NCBI GenBank assembly: GCA_022414725.1
Contig: CM039465.1
Location: 1,749,671-1,813,670, forward strand
Direction: 5' to 3'
From: Microglena sp. YARC
Lineage: Eukaryota; Chlorophyta; Chlorophyceae; Chlamydomonadales; Chlamydomonadaceae
Length of the DNA: 64,000 nucleotides
Part shown: positions 1-11,900 of the stretch, in pieces
Numbering within the stretch: position 1 is the first letter of the stretch
Layout of the letters: every line of letters starts with the position of its first letter
Notes under the pieces: model-generated
What the model was told of the DNA's origin: nothing
Databases searched by the model: none
What the model saw: the letters and a program-made list of their open reading frames with translations, nothing else
Position numbers and translations under genes: made by a program

Positions 1-330
1 ACCTGATACTTATCCCACCTTAACCAAACCCATACGATGCACAGCATACGTTCGCCCCACCCGAGACCACCACCAAACGTATGCATAGCATACGTTCGCC
101 CCACCTTGAAACCAGCCCAAACGATGCATACATACTGTTTCGCGCCCACCTCTACCAGCCCAAACTACGCATAGACATACTTCGCCCCACCTCATGTACC
201 AGCCCAAACCTAGCAAGGCAACGTTCAACCCCCCTTAAACCAGCCCCAAACTCGCTAGCTACGTCGTCCAACGGATACCAACCCAATATGCATTCGAACT
301 TCGCCCACTCCACATCCCAAACGTGAATGC
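1..330. repeat. Degenerate tandem repeat, ~40-55 bp unit
   Basis: About six imperfect copies of a unit built around cgatgcatagcatacg followed by ttcgccccacc. The short reading frames across it are repeat artefacts. It runs into unique sequence just before the assembly gap. Confidence 0.7.
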
Positions 331-500
331 ATACCACGGCTCCATGTCTCATAGTTTTGGCGCTGCCATGCGTAAAGTGGCCGCCATGCTGCCTAGGCGT
401 TGGGGGGCCCTGCAAGCTCAAGTCTTGTCTGAAGGGGGGCCCTCCATAAGCTGTGTAGGAAGAGCACTGCCATGGAGTTCAGTTGAATCTCTCTCTATTT

Positions 501-1500
501 NNNNNNNNNNNNNNNNNNNNNNNNNNNNNNNNNNNNNNNNNNNNNNNNNNNNNNNNNNNNNNNNNNNNNNNNNNNNNNNNNNNNNNNNNNNNNNNNNNNN
601 NNNNNNNNNNNNNNNNNNNNNNNNNNNNNNNNNNNNNNNNNNNNNNNNNNNNNNNNNNNNNNNNNNNNNNNNNNNNNNNNNNNNNNNNNNNNNNNNNNNN
701 NNNNNNNNNNNNNNNNNNNNNNNNNNNNNNNNNNNNNNNNNNNNNNNNNNNNNNNNNNNNNNNNNNNNNNNNNNNNNNNNNNNNNNNNNNNNNNNNNNNN
801 NNNNNNNNNNNNNNNNNNNNNNNNNNNNNNNNNNNNNNNNNNNNNNNNNNNNNNNNNNNNNNNNNNNNNNNNNNNNNNNNNNNNNNNNNNNNNNNNNNNN
901 NNNNNNNNNNNNNNNNNNNNNNNNNNNNNNNNNNNNNNNNNNNNNNNNNNNNNNNNNNNNNNNNNNNNNNNNNNNNNNNNNNNNNNNNNNNNNNNNNNNN
1001 NNNNNNNNNNNNNNNNNNNNNNNNNNNNNNNNNNNNNNNNNNNNNNNNNNNNNNNNNNNNNNNNNNNNNNNNNNNNNNNNNNNNNNNNNNNNNNNNNNNN
1101 NNNNNNNNNNNNNNNNNNNNNNNNNNNNNNNNNNNNNNNNNNNNNNNNNNNNNNNNNNNNNNNNNNNNNNNNNNNNNNNNNNNNNNNNNNNNNNNNNNNN
1201 NNNNNNNNNNNNNNNNNNNNNNNNNNNNNNNNNNNNNNNNNNNNNNNNNNNNNNNNNNNNNNNNNNNNNNNNNNNNNNNNNNNNNNNNNNNNNNNNNNNN
1301 NNNNNNNNNNNNNNNNNNNNNNNNNNNNNNNNNNNNNNNNNNNNNNNNNNNNNNNNNNNNNNNNNNNNNNNNNNNNNNNNNNNNNNNNNNNNNNNNNNNN
1401 NNNNNNNNNNNNNNNNNNNNNNNNNNNNNNNNNNNNNNNNNNNNNNNNNNNNNNNNNNNNNNNNNNNNNNNNNNNNNNNNNNNNNNNNNNNNNNNNNNNN
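501..1500. other. Assembly gap (1000 N)
   Basis: Exactly 1000 undetermined bases, a conventional scaffold gap size. Its true length is unknown. Reading frames drawn through it are meaningless. Any exon or promoter of the gene that follows could lie inside it. Confidence 0.99.
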
Positions 1501-2845
1501 AGTAACGATGGTACTCCGCGCTGGTTCTCTCTGGCTCCAGAAAAACAGATATGGGCGCCTACGGGGGGGGGGGGGCTGTCGGAGTGACTTACAAATGCCA
1601 TAACAAGTGAAGGAGATTGTTCATTGATTTGAATTGCTAACATGGTTCCATTTTCAGCAAGCTATGGGCAGAACTTCGTTGTAAAGCGGTGTACTTTCGA
1701 ACGCTTGAGAGGCATGTGGGTTTCCTGGCTTTTCTCAGCCAGCATTTGCTTTACTTAAGGTCACTTCGGTCTGGCTACTAAAGTCCACTAAGCGGCCTAG
1801 CAAGTATTAAATCGCTACCTCGATTGTGATGAGATCACATGGTTATTAATATCAAAGCTTAGGCGAGACTACTTTGGTGAACAGTGTAACTAGAAATTTA
1901 ACGATATCAATAAGACACTATTTGCAGAACCTTGGTATTTCCTAGCTCCTTGAGTTTATGAGACTTAACCAAAGCATATACCCCTTTGCAAAGTATTGTT
2001 GTGGCCACGCTTTCTTGGGACTTGCACTTTATTAGGGATAATTTGCCACTATATCTTGGCAATACTTTAAGGCGCATACGGTATGCATGGCCATGTTCTA
2101 TCGACCCCGGCTGCCAGGGGAAATTGCCTACCCCCTATACATCAGACCTGAGATGGGGTGTGCCCGTGGCTTAGGAGGTCGAGTTTGGTGGTTGGTGCTT
2201 GTGACAGCATGGCGTTGACGTCAAGGCGTATCTGATGCGGTCCAGCTGTCAGATCCCCGGCGCTGTTTTAGCAACGAACAACAGCTTCTTGGTCCAATTG
2301 CTGCGCAAACAATCGAATGGCTGTGTTGGTATTCCAAACACACGTGCATTTGAACCTGTACATTGAAATTGTTAATAAAAAAACAGCCCTGTACTACAGG
2401 CCTACCGTGAATTCGTGCAATACAGGCCTGTACCCTATAACTTCCCGTGCCAGAACCCAACGCTCCGAGGCGCCGCGCACGCCCATTTCGCGCCCATCCA
2501 CTCTTTTCTTCGCGACCGTAAACCGCTGGTGCCAGCTTGCAAATTCTAAATTTGCAGCGGGGTCCGAGGCACAGGCTAGGGTCACGCGAGGGGACCTACG
2601 CCATGCTGACACCGTGTTCTTCCCTCACGAATTCGGACTGTGACTCTGTTATGAACGTACAAGCCTTGAGACTTCCCTGCTAGTCTCACGTGCCACATGC
2701 AATATACTACGAATCTCCAATCAGTTCCCACAAGCGCTTTCCAAATTTCCTTAAGCATTCCACTCTTGCCCAAGCTCGACGTGAGGCCCAGAAGCAGACC
2801 CTAATTGACCAAAAACCATGGGACTGGAGAGCCTCTCCCCACACA
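1501..2845. other. No gene recognised; possible 5' region of SCLY
   Basis: Mostly unique sequence with no long reading frame and no recognisable domain. It lies immediately upstream of the first SCLY exon that I can identify, so the promoter, 5' UTR and any N-terminal leader exon may be here or in the gap. I see no clear promoter motif. Confidence 0.4.
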
Positions 2846-2961
2846 TGTCCCAAGCATGGCTGTATTTACTTAGACTACAAGCAACCACCCCTGGTTTTCC
2901 CAGAAGTTGCTGAAGCCATGGCAGCCCTACATCCTGAGCAGCACTTTGGGAATCCCTCCAG
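2846..2961 (+). CDS. SCLY: SCLY exon, N-terminal strand (IYLDY ... HFGNPS)
   Basis: Encodes HGCIYLDY, then a discordant KQPPLV, then [21 protein letters not shown], ending at donor TCCAG|GTGAAG in phase 2. The family normally has an NATTP stretch directly after the LDY. The bases here spell it in another frame, which would need a base missing before GCAACCACC and one extra G after CCCCT. The acceptor is uncertain; an open frame extends upstream to 2690. Confidence 0.65.
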
Positions 2962-5900
2962 GTGAAGAGCTCTGTGCTTTTCTTGTTCATTGATGTTCAA
3001 TCCCAGTCCCACTTGACTCCCGACAAGCCGCATGCACATTGGGAATCCCTCCTTGGTGAAGAGCTCAGTGGCCATTCTTGTTAATTGTAGTTCATAAAGT
3101 CTCTCAACTTTGTGTCAGGACCGCGGGCACTCGATTTGGAGTCCAATAGGGCACCAGGAAGGGCTAGGGTTGATTGTATGTATGTTCCAGTACAGTTCAT
3201 CATCATTATCGTCATTGTTTATTCTACGAGCAGCAGCTTCTAGGCAGCTGCCCCTGACTGGCTAGAACCCACCGAAACACACGCGGGCTGGCTCAAGGGA
3301 GCTCCATAGAAGCTGCCAAATAAATCTGAAAATATAATTTATGTTTGCTTATGTAATAAACACCATTGTTGCAAGTTATCTTCTTTGCAGTGTGTGCTTT
3401 GAATTTGTAAGCCTATAGAAAGCGCTCGTGTGTCAAATTCTGAGCATGTTTTCTGTATGTGTATGATTGCTCAATAGCATATTATCGCTGTTCTGCAAAG
3501 CTGGTGTGTGTCTTTGGAACGGGCTCAAGCAGCGCCAGCTCTGATGTGGTCTCGCCTTTTAAAAAATGGCGAAAAAACTAAAATATTGAATGTTAGGGTT
3601 GGGCGCTATATCATATATGATGTTGACCAAGGGCGAGTTATGGTATCATGATATCAAAATATTGATACAAATTGCATCATATGATATTGTACATAAATGG
3701 TAACTTTAGCCTAGCGTCAGCCTGCCGGCATCAAGCATGAAATCATGTTGTTCCTCTACTAAATATTGAATGATGGTGATCACTCCCCACTTGCAGTGTT
3801 TTTTATTTCAGATTTCTGTAGGTTGAGTAGCTACTTGGGGCTACTCAATCCCTGATTTCAGATAGTTGCGTAGCCGTCGGCATGGCGGAGCGTGAAGCGC
3901 GGAGCCTGGGGGTGTCGGGGGACAGCGCGTCCCGATATGGGGGTGTCCAGGGATGTAGCATTCTACGGCAATGGCGACGGAATGGCACGCGTTTCGTCGT
4001 CGAAAAATGAAACACGCCACACTTGCCCTTAGTTCTTGTTGTGGCATATCTACGGATGCAACTGCAAAGCTGGTGTGTCTGGACAGGCTTAAGCAGCAGC
4101 CCTGATCAGCTTCTCCATGGGCCGTTTAAAAGATGTGCTAAAACAGTAAATGTGTATGTAAGATGATCAACCTACTTGGAGACTGACCACTCCCATCGCA
4201 CTTTGTCCTGACTTCCTGTAGTGGTCATATCTCCATCCCCATGCGCAAAAAAATACCGAAATGTGAACGTGACTGATCACCCCCATTGTTCCTGTAGTGG
4301 TCACATCTTTGGACGCAACTGCAAAGCTGTGTTGTGGATCTTGGACGGCTAAGTAGCGGCTCTGATTGGCTCTCGTCCCCCAACGATGTGTACTCACCTT
4401 GGCGGTACAGAGGCAACAACTGGCCATATGGGGTCTCTGTGGCAATAGCAGCTTCGGCAGGATATCACACCCTGTAGTTGTGACACAGCGAAGCACCATT
4501 TGATGCATTCCTGCAACCACATGTGGAGTCCTGCAAATGGCAATGGCTATAACACAATACGGAAGGACCCCCGACCTGTCACCCAAATTACACAATCACT
4601 ACCTATACCAACGCTACATGCGCCAGTGCTGGAGTTCCTCAAGCACATGGATCAATAGGTAGGTCCTGCTGTTGCCTGGCATTTGGAGTTCCTCACGGTA
4701 ACAAGGTTGAGGTTTGGCCTTGGTACGGGTTTTTGGTATGATTATGGTTTTGTTTCGGTTTGGTTCTATGGCTATAGCAGCTTCTGAAGGATGATGTGTA
4801 TCGCATTCTCATGTTGTGACGTCGCAAATTGAACAATCCGCAGGCAGTTCGCTGGAAGCATCTCAAAGCACTTGATCACTAATGGTGAGATCCTTTGCGT
4901 GCCTGCTTTGGTAGGTGTGGTATTGGTTAGGTATGGTTTTAGTATGTTTTGGTATGGTTAAAGTTTGGTATGGGTTTGGTGGGGTTATGGTATGATTTGG
5001 TGATGTTTTTGTTTGGTATAGTTTGGTGGTTGGTATGGTTTGGTATGGTTTGGTGTTGGGTTTTGTTTGGTTTGGTTTTTGGTTTGGTTTGTTTGGTTTG
5101 GTTGGTTTGGTTTGTTTGTTTGTTTGGTTTGGTTTGGTTTGGTTTTGGTTTGTCTATGGTATGTTGATGGGTTCGGTTTGGTATGGTATTGTTTAGGTAT
5201 GGTAATGGTTTCTCATTACTATAGATATATTTTGGTGTAGTTTGGTATGATTTGGTATAGTTTCAGTATGGCGTTGGTATGGTACAGATTGGTATGGGTT
5301 TGGTTTTTGTATGGTTTTGTTATTTGTTTTGTGTGGTATGTTTTGGTAATGGTGTGGTAGAGTTTGGTATGGTGAGGTTTTTTTTTTTTTTTTTTTTAGT
5401 TTGGTTTTTGGGATTATTGGATTTGGGTTTGGTTTGGTTTGGTATGGTGTGTTTTGGTATGTTATTAAGATTTGTGTGATATGTTTTTTGGTACGGTAAG
5501 GTTGTTGTTATGGTGCAGTATACCAATTCGAACATCTGAATCAGATGTCCAGTTGGGTATACTGTCGATTATAACATAACGTGATTCCCATCAAGGCGTT
5601 ACCCAGAGGTCCGGTTGCAAGGGGTTCAACTCAGTACGGGTGAAACAAGGGCCATTCTGTAACATTGACTGCCCGCTGTTCTTCCCGCTGAGACATATTG
5701 AACAGGAGCTATCTTGTTCAGTTTGTCGGGTTCGAACTGGTGCCGATGGGGAGTCACGTTATGTTGTAATCGGCACAGTTTACCAACCGGGACATCTGAA
5801 TCAGGTTTAGAAATCTGAGTTTATGTTTTCTAAACTTTAAACCCTAAACTGCCGATTACAACACTGGTTCGGTGTGGTTTGTTATGACATGTTTTCTATG

Positions 5901-8900
5901 TTTTGATTTGGTATGGTTCGGTCTGGTTTGGTTTCGGATGTTTTTGGATGGTTGGTATGGTTTGGTTTGGTTTGGTTTGGTTTGGTTTGGTTTGGCATGG
6001 TTGGCATGATATGGTTTGGTTTGGTTATTGGTTTTGGTATGGTTTGGGTTAGTTCGGTTTTATGGTATGGTTTGGTATGGTTGGGGTTAGTTCGGTGTGT
6101 GTATGGTTTTGGTATGGTTTGGGTATATGTTTAGTATGGTTGGCATGGTACAGTTTGGTTTTGTGTCGTGTCGGTATGTTTTGGTATAGTTTGGTATGTT
6201 TTGCCCCCCCCACTGCCCCCCATTGCCCCCCCATTGCCCCCCACTACCCCCACTCAGGGGCTTCTGACGTGGACTGCTGGTGTCGGTGGATGAGGCAGGC
6301 CTTATTTGAATCCTGCTGCAGTGGAAGCATCCATCACACCTGCAACTGCTCTGGTCACCATCATGCACTCCAATAATGAGGTAGGCATTATCACTCATCA
6401 GTCATCACTCATCTTTCATCACTCATCACACCTGCAACTGCTCTGGTCACCATCATGCACTCAAATAATGTGGGTATCATCACTCATCACTCATCACACC
6501 TGCAACTGCTCTTGTCACCATCAATACTCACCACTCATCACTCATCACTCATCACACCTGCAACTGCAACTGCTCTGGTCACCATCATGCACTCAAATAA
6601 TGAGGTGGGTATCATCACTCATCACTCATCACACCTGCAACTGCTCTTGTCACCATCAATACTTATCACTCATCACTCATCACACCTGCAACTGCAACTG
6701 CTCTGGTCGCCATCATGCACTCAAATAATGAGGTTGGTATCATCACTCATCACTCATCACACCTGCAACTGCAACTGCTCTTGTCACCATCAATACTCAT
6801 CACCCATCACACCTGAAACTTCTCTGGTCACCATCATGCACTCCAATAATGAGGTGGGTAGGGGTATGTGTAGGGGTAGGGGTAGAGGGTACAGCCCATA
6901 GCATCATCATCATCATCATCAATCATCATCATTCATCATCATCATCATTCATCATCATCATCATCATCATCATCTTCACCACCCACCACCACCACCACCA
7001 CCACCACCATTACCACACCTGTCCAACTCCACCACCAACATCTAGCATCAGCATCAGCATCAGCATCAGCATCAGCATCAGCATCAGCATCAGCATCAGC
7101 ATCAGCACCACCAGCACCACCACCACCACCACCATCATCATCATCATTATCATCATCACCACCACCACCACCACCACCATCACCATCACCATCATCATCA
7201 TCATCATCATCATCATAGCAATATATTGACATCTTCTGAAAGTAGTGTGTGGCTTCAAGTGTGAACCAATCCATTCCTACGCTGTTGTGGACGCAAGTAA
7301 GTTGGAAGCCTGCAGCCCATATCAGATTTTGCGAAAGTTGTGTGTGGCTGCAAGTGTGAACCAATACCATCCTATGCTGTTCTGTACGCATGAAGGTTGG
7401 AAGCCTGCAACCCATAGCAGATATCGTGAAAATTGTGTTTGGCTGCAAGTGTGAACCAATACAATCCTATGCTGTTCTGTACGCATGTAGGTTGGAAGCC
7501 TACAGCCCATCGCAGGTATCGTGAAACTTGTGTGTGGCTCCAAGTGTGAATCCGACGAATCCTATGTTGTTCTGTACGCATTGTAGGTTGGGAAGCCTGC
7601 AACCCATATCAGATATTGCGGAAGTTGTGTGTGGCTGCAAGTGTGAACCAATCTTATGATGTTGTGGACGCATGAAGGTTGGAAGCTTGCAACGCATATC
7701 ATCATCACCATCACCATCAGCATTAGCATCAGCATCATCAATACAATCCTATGCTGTTCAGTACGCCTGTAGGTTGGAAGCTTACAACCCATTGCAGATA
7801 TTGTGAAGGTTGTGTGTGGATGCAAGTGTGAACCAATCTTATGCTGTTCTGCACGCCTTTAGGTTGGAAGCCTGCTACCCATAGCAGATATCGTGAAACT
7901 TGTGTGTGGCTCCAAGTTTGTACCAATTCTACGCTGTACTGTACACCTGTAGGTTGGAAGTCTGCAACCCATAGCAGATATCGTGAAGGTTGTGCGGCAG
8001 AAGGAAAAGGAGCAGCCAGGGACAGGGGCAGGTGGGAGGCTCATAAATACATAAATAAATGCACAAGTAAATACATAAATAAATGCATACATAAATACAT
8101 AAATACATAAATAAATGCACAAGTAAATACATAAATAAATGCATACATAAATACATAAGTACATAAATATATGCATAAATAAATACATAAATAAATACAT
8201 AAATAAATACATAAATAAATGCACAAGTAAATACATAAATAAATACATAAATTAGTATGTCAATAAATAGTACGCCTTATTATGAGGCATGAGGTTGAGG
8301 GGGCCAGGTTGTTTGCTTGCATTGGGGCCATCCACCAATAGATGAGAGGCATACTTAATTATTATTTATCTTTTCAAAAAATTCAACTGAGGCCCCTGGT
8401 ACTCACTGCCCAGAATAATTCAAATATTAAAATGATAAATTATCAAAATATTACTAAAATTCAACTGAAGTCCCTAGTACTCACTGCCCGGAAATATTTA
8501 AATACTAAAATATTAAAACAAATCAGCTTAGGTCACTTAGCACAACGCTGCCCAGAAATAAGCCTTTATGTTACCCCCCTCCCCCCACACCCCCACACCC
8601 CCACCCCCACACCCAGACCCACCCAGACCCACACCGACACACATACTCAGCCCAAGTGAGAGGCACATCTTTACCTTGTGATAATTTATCCTTTTGAACA
8701 TTTAAACTTAGGTCACTAGTACTCACTGCCCGGAAATAAGCTTTTATTTGCACACACCCACCCACCCACCCACTACCCACCACCACCACCACACACACCA
8801 AACCCCCCAGGAGAGAGCACATCTTTGTGCACACAGACGCAGCCCCCCACCCCACCTCACCCCCACCCATCCCACCGACCGACCCACCCACCCCACACGC

Positions 8901-11900
8901 ACACACACACCCCACACACCACCACACACTCACACCGACCCCCAGGTGAAAAGGCACATCTTTGTGCACCATGGACGCAGCCCACGCACACACCCACCCA
9001 CCCACCCCATCCCACCGACCCACCCACCACCCACCCCACCCACCACCACACACACACACACCGACCCCCCCAGGTGCGAGGCACATCTTTGTGCACATGG
9101 ACGCAGCCCACGCACGCACACACACACCACCACCACCACACACACACACCGACCCCCTCCAGGTGAGAGGCACATCTATATTCACCGCCCCCCCCCCCCC
9201 CCCCCCCCCCCCCCCCGCCCCCCCCCCCCCACCACCACCACCACACACACACACACACACCGACCCCCCTCCAGGTGAGAGGCACATCTATATTCACCGC
9301 CCCCCCCCCACCACCACCACCACCACCACCACACACACACACACACACCGACCCCCTCCAGGTGAGAGGCACATCTATATTCACCGCCCCCACCACCACC
9401 ACCACCACCACCACCACCACCACACCACCACTCACCACCACCACCACACACCGACCCCCTCCAGGTGAGAGGCACATCTATATTCCCCCCCCCCCCTTCC
9501 CCCCCCCCCCAGCACACACACACCACCACCACCACACACACCACACCGGACCCCCCCCAGGTCAGAGGCACATCTTTGTGCACACGGACGCAGCCCAAAG
9601 CTTGGGCAAGGTCACAGTGTATGTTGCAGAGCTGGGGGTGGACATGGCGACTGTGGTCGGCCACAAATTTGGAGCCCCTAAAGGAATTGGGGCTTTATAC
9701 ATCAGGTACTCTTTATATCTGTACTTGTCATAGCTTTTCTTTTCCGCTACGAGCAGCAGCTTCTAGCCTAGTAGGCAGCTCATTGAGCCCTGTATTCTAG
9801 GTATTGTTAATAACTGTACTTGTCGTAGCTTTTCTTTTACGCTACGAGCAGCAGCTTCTAGCCTAGTAGGCAGCTCATCGAGCCCTGTATTCTAGGTATT
9901 GTTAATAACTGTACTTGTCATAGCTTTTCTTTTACGCTACGAGCAGCAGCTTCTAGCCTAGTAGGCAGCTCATTGAGCCCTGTATTCTAGGTATTGTTAA
10001 TAACTGTACTTGTCATAGCTTTTCTTTTACGCTACGAGCAGCAGCTTCTAGCCTAGTAGGCAGCTCATTGAGCCCTGTATTCTAGGTATTGTTAGTATCT
10101 GTACTTGTCATAGCTTTTCTTTTCCGCTACGAGCAGCAGCTTCTAGCCTAGTAGGCAGCTCATTGAGCCCTGTATTCTAGGTATTGTTAGTATCTGTACT
10201 TGTCATAGCTTTTCTTTTACGCTACGAGCAGCAGCTTCTAGCCTAGTAGGCAGCTCATTGAGCCCTGTATTCTAGGTATTGTTAGTATCTGTACTTGTCA
10301 TTTCTGCTATGAGCAGCAGTATGCTGCTAGGCAGCCCAGCGAGCCTTGTATTTCAGAGACTCTTAATATCTGTACTTGTCATAGCCTTTGTTTTTTCGCT
10401 ACGAACAGCAGCTTCTAGGCAGCTCAGTGAGCCTTGTACATCAGGTACTCTTTATATCTGTCCTTGTCATTTTCCGCTACGAGCAGCCGCTTCTAGGCAG
10501 CCCAGCGAGCCTTGTATTTTAGATACTCTTAATATCTGTACTTGTCATAGCCATAGTTTTTTCGCTACGAACAGCAGCTTCTAGGCAGCTCAGTGAGCCT
10601 TGTACATCAGGTACTCTTTATATCTGTCCTTGTCATTTTCCGCTACGAGCAGCCGCTTCTAGGCAGCCCAGCGAGCCTGTATTTTAGATACTCTTAAATA
10701 TCTGTACTTGTCATAGCCTTAGTTTTTTCGCTTCACGAACAGCAGCTTCTAGGCAGCTTCAGTGAGCCTTGTACATCAGGTACTCTTTATATCTGGTCCT
10801 TGTCATTTTCCGCTACGAGCAGCCGCTTCTAGGCAGCCCAGCGAGCCTTGTATTTTAGATACTCTTAATATCTGTACTTGTCATAGCCTTAGTTTTTTCG
10901 CTACGAACAGCAGCTTCTAGGCAGCTCAGTGAGCCTTGTACATCAGGTTACTCTTTTATATCTGTCCTTGTCATTTTCCGCTACGAGCAGCCGCTTCTAG
11001 GCAGCCCAGCGAGCCTTGTATTTTAGATACTCTTAATATCTGTACTTGTCATAGCCTTAGTTTTTTCGCTACGAACAGCAGCTTCTAGGCAGCTCAGTGA
11101 GCCTTGTACATCAGGTACTCTTTATATCTGTCCTTGTCATTTTCCGCTACGAGCAGCCGCTTCTAGGCAGCCCAGCGAGCCTTGTATTTTAGATACTCTT
11201 AATATCTGTACTTGTCATAGCCTTAGTTTTTTCGCTACGAACAGCAGCTTCTAGGCAGCTCAGTGAGCCTTTGTACATCAGGTACTTTTATATCTGTCCT
11301 TGTCATTTTCCGCTACGAGCAGCCGCTTCTAGGCAGCCCAGCGAGCCTTGTATTTTAGATACTCTTAATATCTGTACTTGTCATAGCCTTAGTTTTTTCG
11401 CTACGAACAGCAGCTTCTAGGCAGCTCAGTGAGCCTTGTACATCAGGTACTCTTTATATCTGTCCTTGTCATTTTCCGCTACGAGCAGCCGCTTCTAGGC
11501 AGCCCAGCGAGCCTTGTATTTTAGATACTCTTAATATCTGTACTTGTCATAGCCTTAGTTTTTTCGCTACGAACAGCAGCTTCTAGGCAGCTCAGTGAGC
11601 CTTGTACATAGGTACTCTTTATATCTGTCCTTGTCATTTTCCGCTACGAGCAGCCGCTTCTAGGCAGCCCAGCGAGCCTTGTATTTTAGATACTCTTAAT
11701 ATCTGTACTTGTCATAGCTTAGTTTTTTTCGCTACGAACAGCAGCTTCTAGGCAGCTCAGTGAGCCTTGTACATCAGGTACTCTTTATATCTGTCCTTGT
11801 CATTTTCCGCTACGAGCAGCCGCTTCTAGGCAGCCCAGCGAGCCTTGTATTTTAGATACTCTTAATATCTGTACTTGTCATAGCCTTAGTTTTTTCGCTA

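Larger units (their letters stand above)
3480..4140 (+). repeat. Acceptor-side copies of the GGTEA exon edge
   Basis: Blocks at about 3490-3560 and 4048-4130 resemble each other and the start of the exon near 4300: gcaaagctg, then an aag/cag-rich stretch, then a sequence like GCTCTGATTGG. They are diverged. Two unrelated MITEs separate them. Confidence 0.5.

Noticed and set aside
323..1643. Long open frames on both strands over the first kilobases
   Set aside because: They run through 1000 undetermined bases; translation there is meaningless.
6945..7448. Asp/Gly-rich or Met/Val-rich frames
   Set aside because: Trinucleotide CAT/CAC/CAG array inside an intron.
7859..8248. Tyr/Ile/Cys-rich minus-strand protein
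   Set aside because: Product of the ATAAATAC microsatellite.
8571..9664. Gly/Val/Cys-rich minus-strand frames
   Set aside because: Antisense of the CACACC/poly-C acceptor-side array of SCLY.
9561..9705. Assignment as mitochondrial NFS1 or plastid SufS cysteine desulfurase
   Set aside because: The terminal exon has AACHS and [10 protein letters not shown], typical of selenocysteine lyase, not the SGSACTS or GHHC cysteine loops.
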